DNA from: Candidatus Kapaibacterium sp.
GTDB taxonomy: Bacteria; Bacteroidota; Ignavibacteria; Kapaibacteriales; UBA4661
Length of the DNA: 64,000 bases
Direction of reading: 5' to 3'
NCBI GenBank assembly: GCA_025455065.1
Contig: JALONG010000008.1
Span: 59,566-123,565, forward strand
Shown here: one piece after another, positions 53,645 to 61,773 of the stretch
How the letters are laid out: each line of letters begins with the position of its first letter
Position numbering within the stretch: the first letter of the stretch is position 1
Notes under the pieces: generated by a model
What the model was told of the DNA's origin: nothing
The model's input: only the letters and a program-made list of their open reading frames with translations
The model's database searches: none
Made by a program: the position numbers and the translations under genes

Positions 53645-53721
53645 AAAAAATAACGCCCGAACAGTGTATGGGAGGGTTTGTTTGATGCAGGGTAAATTAG
53701 AACATACACTGTTCGGGCGTT
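53645..53721 (-). terminator. Long inverted repeat with T run on the minus strand, upstream of the kinase gene
   Basis: AACGCCCGAACAGTGTATG at 53652-53670 and its exact complement at 53703-53721 form a 19-base stem with a 32-base loop. Read on the minus strand the stem is followed by ATTTTTTT, so it looks like a Rho-independent terminator or attenuator ahead of the kinase gene. No minus-strand gene lies immediately upstream to be terminated. Confidence 0.65.
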
Positions 53722-54393
53722 GAGGTCGCATTGTTACAATCGCATAAGAAGTTGGAGCAGGTTCAGTAAAACGAGTATTCAAGAGGATTCGCGGGCATCA
53801 AGGAAATGCTGTGCGAGGGAGGGGCAGGCGCTATCTCCAAAAAACGCCGCGAATCCTTTGAACACTTTGCATCGTTGCGGTTGTTTTGATGCAGGGGAGA
53901 CGAACGTAAGCAACGATGCTGCAAAGAAGAGACGAAACAATGAGCAATAGTCAAGTAAAGAACGCAAGGCTGCGTGATTGGGAGTTACCAAACTCGTTTA
54001 TGCTGCACGCCTTGTTGAATATCATTATTTCAAAGGTCGTGCCAGAAAAATTCTTTGACGTATAATGTTGTTTTTATTGATGTTAGTGTTTTTCTTTCGC
54101 TGTGGAAAATGCTGCTGTTTATTGTTTCAGACTGAGAAAATGTGTCTCAGTGAATCATTGTGGGACAGGTGAAATATCAACGCAAAAAAACGTGAAGGTC
54201 ACGCTTCTCGCCTTCGGGGGCGATACTTCGCTAGAGCCTTTCGCCGAATGGTCTGACAATTTTTCCTTTGACAAACCACAGTTCCGTTTGATTATGACGC
54301 AGGATTTGGGTAATTTCTTGCCGCAGAATATGAGGGAATAATTCTGCTTTCAATCACCTGTTTGTTTCTTTCACCTTTTCACCATTCTCGTTT
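53722..54393. other. Structured intergenic region, candidate non-coding RNA
   Basis: No supported gene in this 0.67 kb. Two nested stem-loops are visible at the 5' side: AGGATTCGCGG (53784-53794) with CCGCGAATCCT (53847-53857), and CTTTGCATCGTTGC (53865-53878) with a complementary arm at 53910-53926 containing a 3-base bulge. Purine-rich GAGGGAGGGG lies in the first loop. The rest, to the M28 peptidase start, shows nothing recognisable; a 79-codon frame at 54102-54341 has no ribosome site. I see no match to RNase P, tmRNA, SRP RNA or a known riboswitch. Confidence 0.4.
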
Positions 54394-55857
54394 ATGTTTT
54401 ATATTGTCGTTATTGCTTTACTCATGGGGAATACACTAATAAGTACCGCACAAGAAACACGCAAACCGATGATGACTCCGGGCGGGCAACCGATTTTGAC
54501 TCCTCAAGGAACGCCCGTTTACGAGTCTGCCAGCAATGCAAATGTGATGTATTACAGCAACATCACGCAGCGTGATTCTGCGTATATGCACAAAACCTAC
54601 GGTGAGGTAGCAAAGCGCATTTTGCAACACGCAATGAAGGACAGTGCGTCATACAAGCGCTTGCAGTATATGTGCGATACCTTTGGTCCGCGTTTTTCCG
54701 GTACGCAAAATTTAGAACGAGCGATAGATTGGCTCTTGCAAACGATGAAATCCGACGGACACGAGAACGTGCGCGGAGAAGAGGTCAAAGTTCCTGCATG
54801 GGTGCGGGGCGAGGAATCCTGCGTGATGCTCAGTCCGCGCCCCTACACGCTTTCGATGCTGGGTTTGGGCGGAAGCACCGCTACGCCGAAAGAAGGCATC
54901 ACGGCTGAAGTGCTAGTGGTAAAAGATTTTGCAGAATTGCAGCGCCGTTCTTCTGAAGCCAAAGGAAAAATTGTCCTGTTCAATGCACAATTTACAAGTT
55001 ACAGAAATACGGTGCGATACCGCTCCGAAGGCGCAGTGCGAGCCGCAGAAGTGGGTGCGGTGGCAAGTTTAGTGCGCTCTGTGGCTTCGTATTCCATGCG
55101 CACACCACACACCGGCGGGATGCGTTACCAAGACAGTCTCAAGAAAATTCCTCATGCCGCTATTTCGACCGAAGATGCTGACATTGTTGCAAGAATGACC
55201 GAGCGCGGTGAAAAAGTAACATTACGTCTGACGATGAATGCACAGACACTTCCCGATGCAGTCTCGCGCAATGTGCTTGCAGAACTCAAAGGTAGCGAAA
55301 AGCCTGATGAAATCGTGGTCATGGGCGGTCATATTGATTCGTGGGATGTTGGTACTGGCGCTTTGGATGATGCGGGTGGATGTTTTGCAACGTGGAAAGC
55401 GCTTCAAATCCTCAAAGAACTTGGCTTGCGCCCTCGTCGCACGGTGCGTTTGGCACTGTGGACTAACGAAGAAAACGGCTTGCGCGGCGGGGCAAAGTAT
55501 GCTGAACTGCACGGGGCAGAAAAGCACGTCTTGGCATTTGAATCCGACGGCGGCATTTTCGCGCCCAAAGGCTTCGGTTTTACAGGTGCTGCCGATGTAT
55601 TCAAAGCATACAAAGCCGCAGCGACGCTTTTGCAGCCGATTCAAGCAACGGAAGTGAGTGTGGGTGGTGGTGGGGCCGACATTTCACCGCTCATCGCATT
55701 TGGTGTGCCACAAATGAATATTGATGTGGAAGGCTCGAAATATTTCTGGTTTCATCACACCCACGCCGACACGCCCGACAAAATTGACCCGCTTGACTTG
55801 AATAAATGCGCTGCTGCGATTGCGGTAATGATATACATTGCGGCGGATTTGCCGTAG
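54394..55857 (+). CDS. Secreted M28-family zinc peptidase (carboxypeptidase Q-like)
   Basis: Exported metallopeptidase of 487 residues with a signal peptide (MFYIVVIALLMGNTLISTAQ). A PA domain insert lies at about residues 155-290 (EVLVVKDFAELQRRSSEAKGKIVLFNA). The two-zinc catalytic domain follows: first ligands in VMGGHIDSWDVGTGALDDAGG near residue 311, the catalytic and bridging Glu pair in LWTNEENGLRGG near 354, the Asp in AFESDGG near 386, and the last His in FHHTHADTPDKID near 455. All zinc ligands appear present, so it should be active. Single-gene unit; its stop is 13 bases before a miniature element. Confidence 0.94.
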   Translation: MFYIVVIALLMGNTLISTAQETRKPMMTPGGQPILTPQGTPVYESASNANVMYYSNITQRDSAYMHKTYGEVAKRILQHAMKDSASYKRLQYMCDTFGPRFSGTQNLERAIDWLLQTMKSDGHENVRGEEVKVPAWVRGEESCVMLSPRPYTLSMLGLGGSTATPKEGITAEVLVVKDFAELQRRSSEAKGKIVLFNAQFTSYRNTVRYRSEGAVRAAEVGAVASLVRSVASYSMRTPHTGGMRYQDSLKKIPHAAISTEDADIVARMTERGEKVTLRLTMNAQTLPDAVSRNVLAELKGSEKPDEIVVMGGHIDSWDVGTGALDDAGGCFATWKALQILKELGLRPRRTVRLALWTNEENGLRGGAKYAELHGAEKHVLAFESDGGIFAPKGFGFTGAADVFKAYKAAATLLQPIQATEVSVGGGGADISPLIAFGVPQMNIDVEGSKYFWFHHTHADTPDKIDPLDLNKCAAAIAVMIYIAADLP

Positions 55858-55869
55858 GAATAAAACTAG

Positions 55870-56051
55870 GTAGGACTTTTGCAAAAGAAAGAAGGGACGC
55901 AGATTGAAGATGACTATATTGATTGAAGATGATTGTCGTAAGTATTTTTTGTATAACGATAACGCGGTTTTATTGGGTCATCTTCATCAATTCCATCATC
56001 TTCAATCTGCGTCCATTGTTGCTTAACCGGAGCGTTCTGCGAAAGTCCTAC
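55870..56051. repeat. Miniature inverted-repeat element (second type), 182 bases
   Basis: Terminal repeats GTAGGACTTTTGCA (55870-55883) and its complement TGCGAAAGTCCTAC (56038-56051) match at 13 of 14 positions. An inner perfect 19-base inverted repeat, GGACGCAGATTGAAGATGA (55895-55913) and complement (55996-56014), contains extra ATTGAAGATGA units. It has no coding capacity. It lies directly between the M28 peptidase and a convergent gene, so it could also act as a transcript end. Confidence 0.75.
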
Positions 56052-56082
56052 TAACGTATTTCGTGAATCCGAACAGGGCTAT

Positions 56083-56508
56083 TCACGAGATGAAGACTGC
56101 GATTGTGAATACCGATATAAACACAAAAATCATTACCCCCAATGTGAGTGAGTAATTTTGAGGCGTAATCTGCCCGTTTTTATCCATTGTTCTCATGAGT
56201 GGGAATAATCGCCAATAAAATGTGACCGTTGCAATGATGAGCGCTACGACACTCATCCTTTGCGTGGTGTTGTCCGCATAGAGAATGATCATTACAAGCA
56301 GCAAAAGAAATATCAATTTTGTTCCGGCAACCCAATAAACGAGGTATTTGACAAAAGCGTGAATTTCGGGATGCTCTTTCGATTTTTCCCATGCAGTAAA
56401 CACACCGATAGCATTGGCATAGCGAGAACCGGGAAAAAAGTATAGGGTTACAACATTGAGTGTTTCTAACACAATGAAGCCAAGAACAACAATTTCAATC
56501 AATGTCAT
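56083..56508 (-). CDS. Small integral membrane protein, 141 aa
   Basis: Unrecognised inner-membrane protein with four predicted helices: IEIVVLGFIVLETLNVVTLYF, YLVYWVAGTKLIFLLLLVMIIL, MSVVALIIATVTFYW and LTLGVMIFVFISVFTIAVF. Start at ATG 56508, preceded by a strong AGGAGAG ribosome site nine bases upstream; the longer frame from 56532 lacks this. No charged motif suggesting transport is seen. It is a single-gene unit, convergent with the M28 peptidase and divergent from the SDR gene. Confidence 0.8.
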   Translation of the reverse strand: MTLIEIVVLGFIVLETLNVVTLYFFPGSRYANAIGVFTAWEKSKEHPEIHAFVKYLVYWVAGTKLIFLLLLVMIILYADNTTQRMSVVALIIATVTFYWRLFPLMRTMDKNGQITPQNYSLTLGVMIFVFISVFTIAVFIS

Positions 56509-56717
56509 GGATATTTCTCTCCTAAAGGGCATTTTTTACGGTCTTGTGTTCAGTTGCCCTGCTTTATCAATGGTTTGAAGAACTTCCGAGCAAAGAATCG
56601 TCAGTGTTTGCTGCGTAAACTACGAAATATTCCACAATGGAAAAATAAAAACGGCAGCAAGCAAAATTGTCAAATGTAGTACAGAAGAGCCTTACAAGAC
56701 ACATTTCACAAAAAATT

Positions 56718-57488
56718 ATGGAATCCATCAAAGCAAAATTTACCCTCGACGGCAAAGTCGCTGTCATTACAGGGGCAAGCAAAGGAATCGGCGAAGCAAT
56801 AGCTTTTGCGCTTGCCGAAGCAGGGGCAAAGGTTGTTGTGAGCAGCCGTAAACAAGAAGCGGTTGATGAAGTCGCAAAGGAGTTTCGTGCAAAGGGCTTT
56901 ACCGCCTTGCCTGTGGCGGCTCATGCGGGAAGCACGGCAGATTTGGAGCGGCTTGTAGGGCGCACAGTAGAGGAATTTGGGCGCATTGATATTCTCGTGA
57001 ACAATGCCGCAGCAAATCCTGTTTTTGGACCAATGACCAAATGCAGCGACGAAGCATTCGACAAAATTATGAACGTGAACGTGAAAGGTCCGTTTGAATT
57101 AGGCAAACTTGTACATCCCATAATGGCGAAAAACGGCGGTGGCTCGGTCATTAACATTAGCAGTGTCGGCGGTTTGTCGCCGGAGCCGGGCTTGGGCATA
57201 TACAGCGTGAGTAAATCGGCGCTGGTGATGCTGACCAAAGTGATGGCGGAGGAATGGGGCAAAGACAAAATTCGCGCCAATGCGATTTGTCCGGGCTTGA
57301 TAAAAACGAAGTTTAGTCAGGCAATTTGGGACAACGACCAGCATTTGTCGTATATGCTGGGTTCTGTACCGCTTGAACGTATCGGCACACCGGAAGAAGT
57401 CGCAGCACTGGCGTTGTTCCTCGCTTCTGATGCCGGAGCATACTGCACAGGCGGCGTGTACACGGTTGATGGCGGTCATACGATTTGA
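56718..57488 (+). CDS. Short-chain dehydrogenase/reductase
   Basis: Classical SDR oxidoreductase of 256 residues. The nucleotide-binding motif is VAVITGASKGIGEAIAFALAE near residue 13, NNAAANPVFGP lies near 92, the catalytic Ser in INISSVGGLSPEPG near 144, and the YxxxK in GIYSVSKSALVM near 160. The C-terminus has FLASDAGAYCTGGVYTVDGGHTI, typical of FabG-like enzymes. Substrate unknown. Start at ATG 56718, with an upstream TTG at 56667 less likely. The next gene starts 51 bases downstream in the same direction, so they may be co-transcribed. Confidence 0.92.
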   Translation: MESIKAKFTLDGKVAVITGASKGIGEAIAFALAEAGAKVVVSSRKQEAVDEVAKEFRAKGFTALPVAAHAGSTADLERLVGRTVEEFGRIDILVNNAAANPVFGPMTKCSDEAFDKIMNVNVKGPFELGKLVHPIMAKNGGGSVINISSVGGLSPEPGLGIYSVSKSALVMLTKVMAEEWGKDKIRANAICPGLIKTKFSQAIWDNDQHLSYMLGSVPLERIGTPEEVAALALFLASDAGAYCTGGVYTVDGGHTI

Positions 57489-57538
57489 AGTGTGCTTTTT
57501 TTCTGATGGTACGAACTCTTCACTTTTATTTTCACCCA

Positions 57539-58582
57539 ATGAAACTTTCTCTCGCAACATTCAACGTGCAAAATCTGACACGTGCCGGAAAGCCTATTTA
57601 TACGGAAAAGCGCCCTTTGTACACCGCTCAGGAATTTGACAAAAAGCGGCGGTGGATACAAACACAGTTGGAAAAAATGAGCGCTGATATTATTGGCTTT
57701 CAAGAAGTTATCGAAGAAGAAGCGCTACGCGAATGTGTGCGGGGAACACCGCAGGAACATTGGCACATTGTCGCAGCAAGCCCTAACGGCAAAACGCCTG
57801 TGAATGCGCTTCTCAGCCGATTTCCCGTCATTCGCACCGACATTGTGCGCGACATCCCTTTTGATTTTGAATTTTTTGACGAAAATGCTCTTGCTGCCCT
57901 TAACCCCGCATTAAATAAGCCTTCTGAGCCGATTATCCTTCCCGTTAAACAGTTTTCTCGTGCGGTTTTGAAAGTGGAATTGGCAATTACGCGGACATTT
58001 TCGATTGTGGTGTGTGTGCTGCATCTCAAATCCAAGCGTCCCACGCTGCCGGACGGCTTAGACAGGGACGAAGCAAGCCCTTTGGACATTGCGCAAGGAA
58101 GTATTCGCTCGCTGATTCGGCGCGGTATTGAGGCTGCGGGAGTGCGGGCGATTGTTTCTGCGCATTTGGAGGAGCGTCCCGCAACGCCGCTTGTGGTTAT
58201 GGGGGATTTGAACGACAGTGATACTGCGGTTACGAACCAAGCAATGCTCGGTGAGCCGCCATTTCACAGACTTTCGCCGGAAGAGAAAAATCGTCGTTGG
58301 AAATACGTGTTGCAAAATAGTCGGGATGTGCAAGCACGGCGCAGCATGGAGAATTATTACTACACCTACATCCACAACGGGCATTACGAAAGTTTGGACA
58401 ATATCTTTGTGAGCAATCATTTCGCCGACCGTAATGCAGAGCGGCTTGGAAGAATCATTGATGTCCGCCTTTTTAACGACCACATTTTTGACCAAACACT
58501 TTCGCATGACCGCAAGCCGCTCCACGTCAGCGACCATGGACAAGTGGTAACAAATTTGGATGTCTTCGAGGATAAAATATAA
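57539..58582 (+). CDS. Endonuclease/exonuclease/phosphatase-family protein
   Basis: Metal-dependent phosphoesterase of 347 residues. Conserved EEP blocks are LATFNVQNL at the N-terminus, IIGFQEVIEEEA with the metal-binding Glu near residue 60, VVMGDLNDSDTAV with the catalytic Asp/Asn near 222, and the C-terminal SDHGQVV with the catalytic His near 338. Start at ATG 57539; the longer frame from 57485 overlaps the SDR stop. No signal peptide is visible, so it is probably cytoplasmic. Substrate (DNA, sugar phosphate or lipid) cannot be told. Small 18-base tandem repeats lie after its stop. Confidence 0.88.
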   Translation: MKLSLATFNVQNLTRAGKPIYTEKRPLYTAQEFDKKRRWIQTQLEKMSADIIGFQEVIEEEALRECVRGTPQEHWHIVAASPNGKTPVNALLSRFPVIRTDIVRDIPFDFEFFDENALAALNPALNKPSEPIILPVKQFSRAVLKVELAITRTFSIVVCVLHLKSKRPTLPDGLDRDEASPLDIAQGSIRSLIRRGIEAAGVRAIVSAHLEERPATPLVVMGDLNDSDTAVTNQAMLGEPPFHRLSPEEKNRRWKYVLQNSRDVQARRSMENYYYTYIHNGHYESLDNIFVSNHFADRNAERLGRIIDVRLFNDHIFDQTLSHDRKPLHVSDHGQVVTNLDVFEDKI

Positions 58583-58594
58583 AATTAGAGCGAA

Positions 58595-58638
58595 ATGAGA
58601 AGAAATGATGCAGTGAGAAGAAATGATGCAATGAGAAC
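58595..58638. repeat. 18-base tandem repeat, about 2.4 copies
   Basis: AATGAGAAGAAATGATGC at 58595-58612 is followed by AGTGAGAAGAAATGATGC at 58613-58630 and the start of a third unit. It lies between the convergent EEP-family and phoU genes. Confidence 0.75.
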
Positions 58639-58713
58639 ATTGAAGTAGAAAAACGTCAGAGGGCGCATTACGACTGCATTTCATGGTTTATACTTCATAC
58701 TTCATCTTTTTTT

Positions 58714-59415
58714 TCAATCTTCATCTTTTTCATTGTCAGGGTTTAACTGCTCTTCTTCGCCGTTGTGATTAACGCGCACAAGTTTTGCCTCGACAAGGAA
58801 AATGACGTTTTCACAAACGTTTGCTGATTGGTCTGCCATGCGCTCTAAGTTGCGCAAAACCATAAGCATACCGACGGCGGGGTCTATAACCGTGCTGTCC
58901 TGCTTCATGAGGGAAATCGTGTCGCGGAAAATTTCTTTGGTCAGTGAATCAATGTGATTATCGGTGCGCATGATTTGATAGGCAAGCGTGGGGTCATTAT
59001 TCACAAACGCATCCAAACTTCCTTTGACCATCGTGTGAACACCTTGCGTAAGGCGCTCCAAACCCAACTTCTCTGCAAGGGCAGGTAGCGTGGGCTGTTC
59101 AAGTAAATTCCGCGAAATATTAAACGCCAAGTCTCCGATGCGCTCTAATTCGTTATTGATTTTTAATGCCGCCAAAAGCAGCCGTAAATCGCTTGCGACG
59201 GGCTGGTGCAGTGCAAAAATTTTCTGACATTGTTTGTCAATTTTCATGTCCAACTTATCAACCTTGTCATCACGTTCCATAACCAACCGCGCTATCTGTT
59301 CGTCGCCTTTTAAGACCGCACGAAACGAGAATTCTACTTGTTCCTCCACAATACTGCCCATACGAATAAGCCGTGTGCGGAGTTTGTCTAAACTATCTTC
59401 AAATGACCTGTGCAT
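58714..59415 (-). CDS. phoU: Phosphate-transport regulator PhoU
   Basis: Cytoplasmic negative regulator of phosphate uptake, 233 residues. The two helical PhoU repeats are visible: FEDSLDKLRTRLIRMGSIVEEQVEFSFRAVLKGDEQIARLVMERDDKVDKLDMKIDKQCQKIFALHQP and a second from about residue 115 (MVKGSLDAFVNNDPTLAYQIMRTDNHIDSLTKEIFRD), each with metal-binding-type E/DxxxD clusters, and MLMVLRNLERMADQSANVCENVIFLV near the end. It is the last gene of the pst operon, 62 bases after the lipoprotein gene. Confidence 0.95.
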   Translation of the reverse strand: MHRSFEDSLDKLRTRLIRMGSIVEEQVEFSFRAVLKGDEQIARLVMERDDKVDKLDMKIDKQCQKIFALHQPVASDLRLLLAALKINNELERIGDLAFNISRNLLEQPTLPALAEKLGLERLTQGVHTMVKGSLDAFVNNDPTLAYQIMRTDNHIDSLTKEIFRDTISLMKQDSTVIDPAVGMLMVLRNLERMADQSANVCENVIFLVEAKLVRVNHNGEEEQLNPDNEKDED

Positions 59416-59477
59416 GAGCGTTTACGATTAACAATGACGGAAGGGAGAATTAGAAAAAGCAAGTATTTATCAGGGAT

Positions 59478-59849
59478 TTAGGGCAAATAATGAATGAGAC
59501 GACCACGCAGAATAGGACCCAAAAAGTACGGGGAATTTTCCATCGGACTTTGAGAAGTCAAATTGTAGCTAATCCAAATAGCGCTTGCGCCACGCTGTTT
59601 TGCAGCATCCACCAGCAGCTGCTCCACATCGGGTGGTAAAATCATTGTGCCGGGCATGATGAAAACTTCGCCCATAAATTCATATTTCGGCGACTTAATA
59701 TCGCGCTCGGCATAGATGACATCAACCGACTGAACAGCAGGATACGTGCGTCCAAGATGCTGTACCGTCCGCCAATTAACGCAGCCGGAGAGCATCACGC
59801 CGCAAAGGGCAAAAAGGCAATAATACCGAAAAGAACGATTCCGTTTCAT
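59478..59849 (-). CDS. Small predicted lipoprotein in the pst operon
   Basis: Unrecognised 123-residue protein with a lipoprotein signal: YYCLFALCGVMLSGC gives a lipobox LSGC with the acylated Cys near residue 22. The mature part contains VDVIYAERDIKSPKYEFMGEVFIMPG, which resembles small periplasmic YbjQ-type or heat-shock-like beta domains, but I cannot assign a family. Start at ATG 59849 with GAGGTG upstream. It is placed between pstB and phoU, an unusual position in a phosphate operon, and may be co-regulated by phosphate. Confidence 0.75.
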   Translation of the reverse strand: MKRNRSFRYYCLFALCGVMLSGCVNWRTVQHLGRTYPAVQSVDVIYAERDIKSPKYEFMGEVFIMPGTMILPPDVEQLLVDAAKQRGASAIWISYNLTSQSPMENSPYFLGPILRGRLIHYLP

Positions 59850-59883
59850 AGCGCACCTCGTTGAATAATGGAACACACAAGCA

Positions 59884-60654
59884 TTATCCGAAACGTCCGG
59901 TTACATAATCTTCCGTTTCTTTCTTGCTGGGATTGGTGAATATTTTACGAGTTTTTCCGTATTCCACCAAATGCCCCATGTAAAAAAATGCGGTGTATTC
60001 ACTTACGCGGGCGGCTTGTTGCATATTATGTGTAACAATAACAATCGTGTACAGCTTTTTTAATTCCAAAATCAGTTCTTCAATTTTTGCCGTGGAAATC
60101 GGATCTAACGCCGAACACGGTTCATCCATGAGCAAAATGGAGGGGTTCACCGCAATCGCCCGTGCAATGCACAAACGCTGTTGTTGCCCGCCTGAAAGCC
60201 CCATTGCGGAGGCATCCAAACGGTCTTTCACTTCGTCAAAAAGTGCCGAATTGATAAGGCTTTCTTCGACAATACGGTCGAGTTCTTTGCGTTCGGTAAT
60301 GCCGTTTAGGCGGGGGCCGAAAGCGATATTGTCGTAGATAGATTTGGGAAAGGGTGTGGATTTTTGGAATACCATCCCAACGCGCTTGCGAAGTTCAACA
60401 ACATCCACACTACTGTCATAAATGTTCACACCATCAATGCCCAAATGCCCCGTAATTCGTGCCGTTGGCACAAGGTCGTTCATCCGATTGATGCTGCGCA
60501 AAAACGTAGATTTTCCGCATCCCGACGGACCAATAAACGCCGTTACCTCCTGCTCATAGAGGTCAAGAGAAATGCGGTGTAGCGCTTGTTTTGCGCCGTA
60601 ATAAACGCTTAAATCCGTTGCTTGGATTTTTGTTTCGAGTGGTTTTTTGCCCAT
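59884..60654 (-). CDS. pstB: Phosphate ABC transporter ATP-binding protein
   Basis: ATPase subunit of the high-affinity phosphate importer, 256 residues. Walker A is GPSGCGKST near residue 42, the PstB-typical [17 protein letters not shown] follows, the ABC signature is [16 protein letters not shown] near 155, Walker B is [12 protein letters not shown] near 175 and the switch His is in [12 protein letters not shown]. The C-terminus [24 protein letters not shown] is diagnostic of PstB. It begins 34 bases after pstA. Confidence 0.97.
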   Translation of the reverse strand: MGKKPLETKIQATDLSVYYGAKQALHRISLDLYEQEVTAFIGPSGCGKSTFLRSINRMNDLVPTARITGHLGIDGVNIYDSSVDVVELRKRVGMVFQKSTPFPKSIYDNIAFGPRLNGITERKELDRIVEESLINSALFDEVKDRLDASAMGLSGGQQQRLCIARAIAVNPSILLMDEPCSALDPISTAKIEELILELKKLYTIVIVTHNMQQAARVSEYTAFFYMGHLVEYGKTRKIFTNPSKKETEDYVTGRFG

Positions 60655-60688
60655 GATGGAATTGTGTAATTAGCGTATTTACTTGCTT

Positions 60689-61588
60689 CTAGCGTATTTG
60701 CTTGCTTCTGAGCCGTGAACGAATAAAGGTTGCCGCAAAATTTAACGTAAAGGTCAGTAAAAGTAAAACGAGTGTGGTTGCATATTGCAAAGGCAAGGTT
60801 TTATCAACGTCGGGCGACTGTGTTGAAAGTACAAAAAGGTGATAGCCCAAGTGCATAAATTGGCTCGAAATGCCGTCCGGTAATTGCGGAAGCGAATACA
60901 CAACGCCTGTAAACAGGATTGGCGCGACTTCTCCGGCACTGCGACCGATTGCCAAAATTGAACCAGTCAAAATACCCGTTGTGGAATTGGGCAACACAAT
61001 TTTCCAAATCGTCTGCCACCGCGTTGCACCAAGCGCAAGGCTGCTTTCGCGCATTTCACGGGGAACAGTTTTGAGGGCTTCTTCGACCGAAACAATGACC
61101 ACCGGCAGCGTCAAAGCGGCAAGTGTTGCCGCAGCCCAGAGCAATGCGGGTTGCGACCAGACTGCTTCGGTGTTGCCCAAAACTTTATCCATGCCACCGC
61201 CCAAAAATTGGACAAAAAATCCCAAGCCGAACAGCCCGAATACTATTGAAGGAACACCTGCTAACGTATTAACAGCAAAGCGAATAACACGAGGCAATAC
61301 AGCCCCTGCACGGGTGTATTCGTTAAGGTAAACAGCAGTAATTGTGCCAATCGGTACACCGAGAATGGACATCACCAAGACCAAAAGCGTTGTGCCGTAA
61401 ATTGCAGGAAATATGCCGCCTTCGGTGTTGTTGTTGCGCGGTGCTTCTGACAAAAATTGCCATGAAAGATGCGGCACGCCATTGACCAAAAATGTTCCCA
61501 TTGTACTGACCACCAAGCCGGCAATAGCAACAACAGCAAATGTTGCTGCACCGACGGCAAACAGACCAATTAAGCGCTTTGTAGGCAT
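60689..61588 (-). CDS. pstA: Phosphate ABC transporter permease PstA
   Basis: Inner-membrane permease of 299 residues. Start at ATG 61588 (the frame is open to 61816 through an unlikely extension). Six helices are visible, starting with LIGLFAVGAATFAVVAIAGLVV. The permease loop near residue 205 is EALKTVPREMRESSLALGATRWQTIWKIVLPNSTTGI, which matches the PstA EAA motif. The usual partner permease gene pstC and the binding protein pstS are not adjacent: the next gene upstream is an unrelated flavoprotein. A -7 box at 61628-61635 indicates that pstA is the first gene of its operon. Confidence 0.94.
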   Translation of the reverse strand: MPTKRLIGLFAVGAATFAVVAIAGLVVSTMGTFLVNGVPHLSWQFLSEAPRNNNTEGGIFPAIYGTTLLVLVMSILGVPIGTITAVYLNEYTRAGAVLPRVIRFAVNTLAGVPSIVFGLFGLGFFVQFLGGGMDKVLGNTEAVWSQPALLWAAATLAALTLPVVIVSVEEALKTVPREMRESSLALGATRWQTIWKIVLPNSTTGILTGSILAIGRSAGEVAPILFTGVVYSLPQLPDGISSQFMHLGYHLFVLSTQSPDVDKTLPLQYATTLVLLLLTFTLNFAATFIRSRLRSKQIR

Positions 61589-61627
61589 GAGAACAAGATT
61601 GATGAAGGGATTGGAAGTTGTGCGCGG

Positions 61628-61635
61628 CAAAGTTA
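61628..61635 (-). promoter_or_regulatory. Candidate -7 promoter box of the pstA operon
   Basis: On the minus strand the sequence reads TAACTTTG, a match to TAnnTTTG, 40 bases before the pstA start. The position would give a leader of roughly 30-35 bases. Confidence 0.45.
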
Positions 61636-61773
61636 CAAATTTTTTGAAGAGAAAAACTATGCTTGGGCAAGGAAAAATCCTGCGTAACGGAAATTTAATG
61701 TGGAGAGGAAAAACAGTACCTTGAAGGGTGCATAAGCACGAAACCCCATGGATTGTTTTATTCGTTTGTTCTC

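Noticed and set aside
53722..53950. Structured region considered as tmRNA, RNase P RNA or SRP RNA
   Set aside because: None of the conserved signature segments of those RNAs is visible; kept only as an unassigned candidate.
54102..54341. 79-codon frame in the intergenic region before the M28 peptidase
   Set aside because: No ribosome site, no recognisable protein features.
58595..58638. Short tandem repeat considered as a CRISPR remnant
   Set aside because: Units are 18 bases with no spacers between them; no cas genes in the window.
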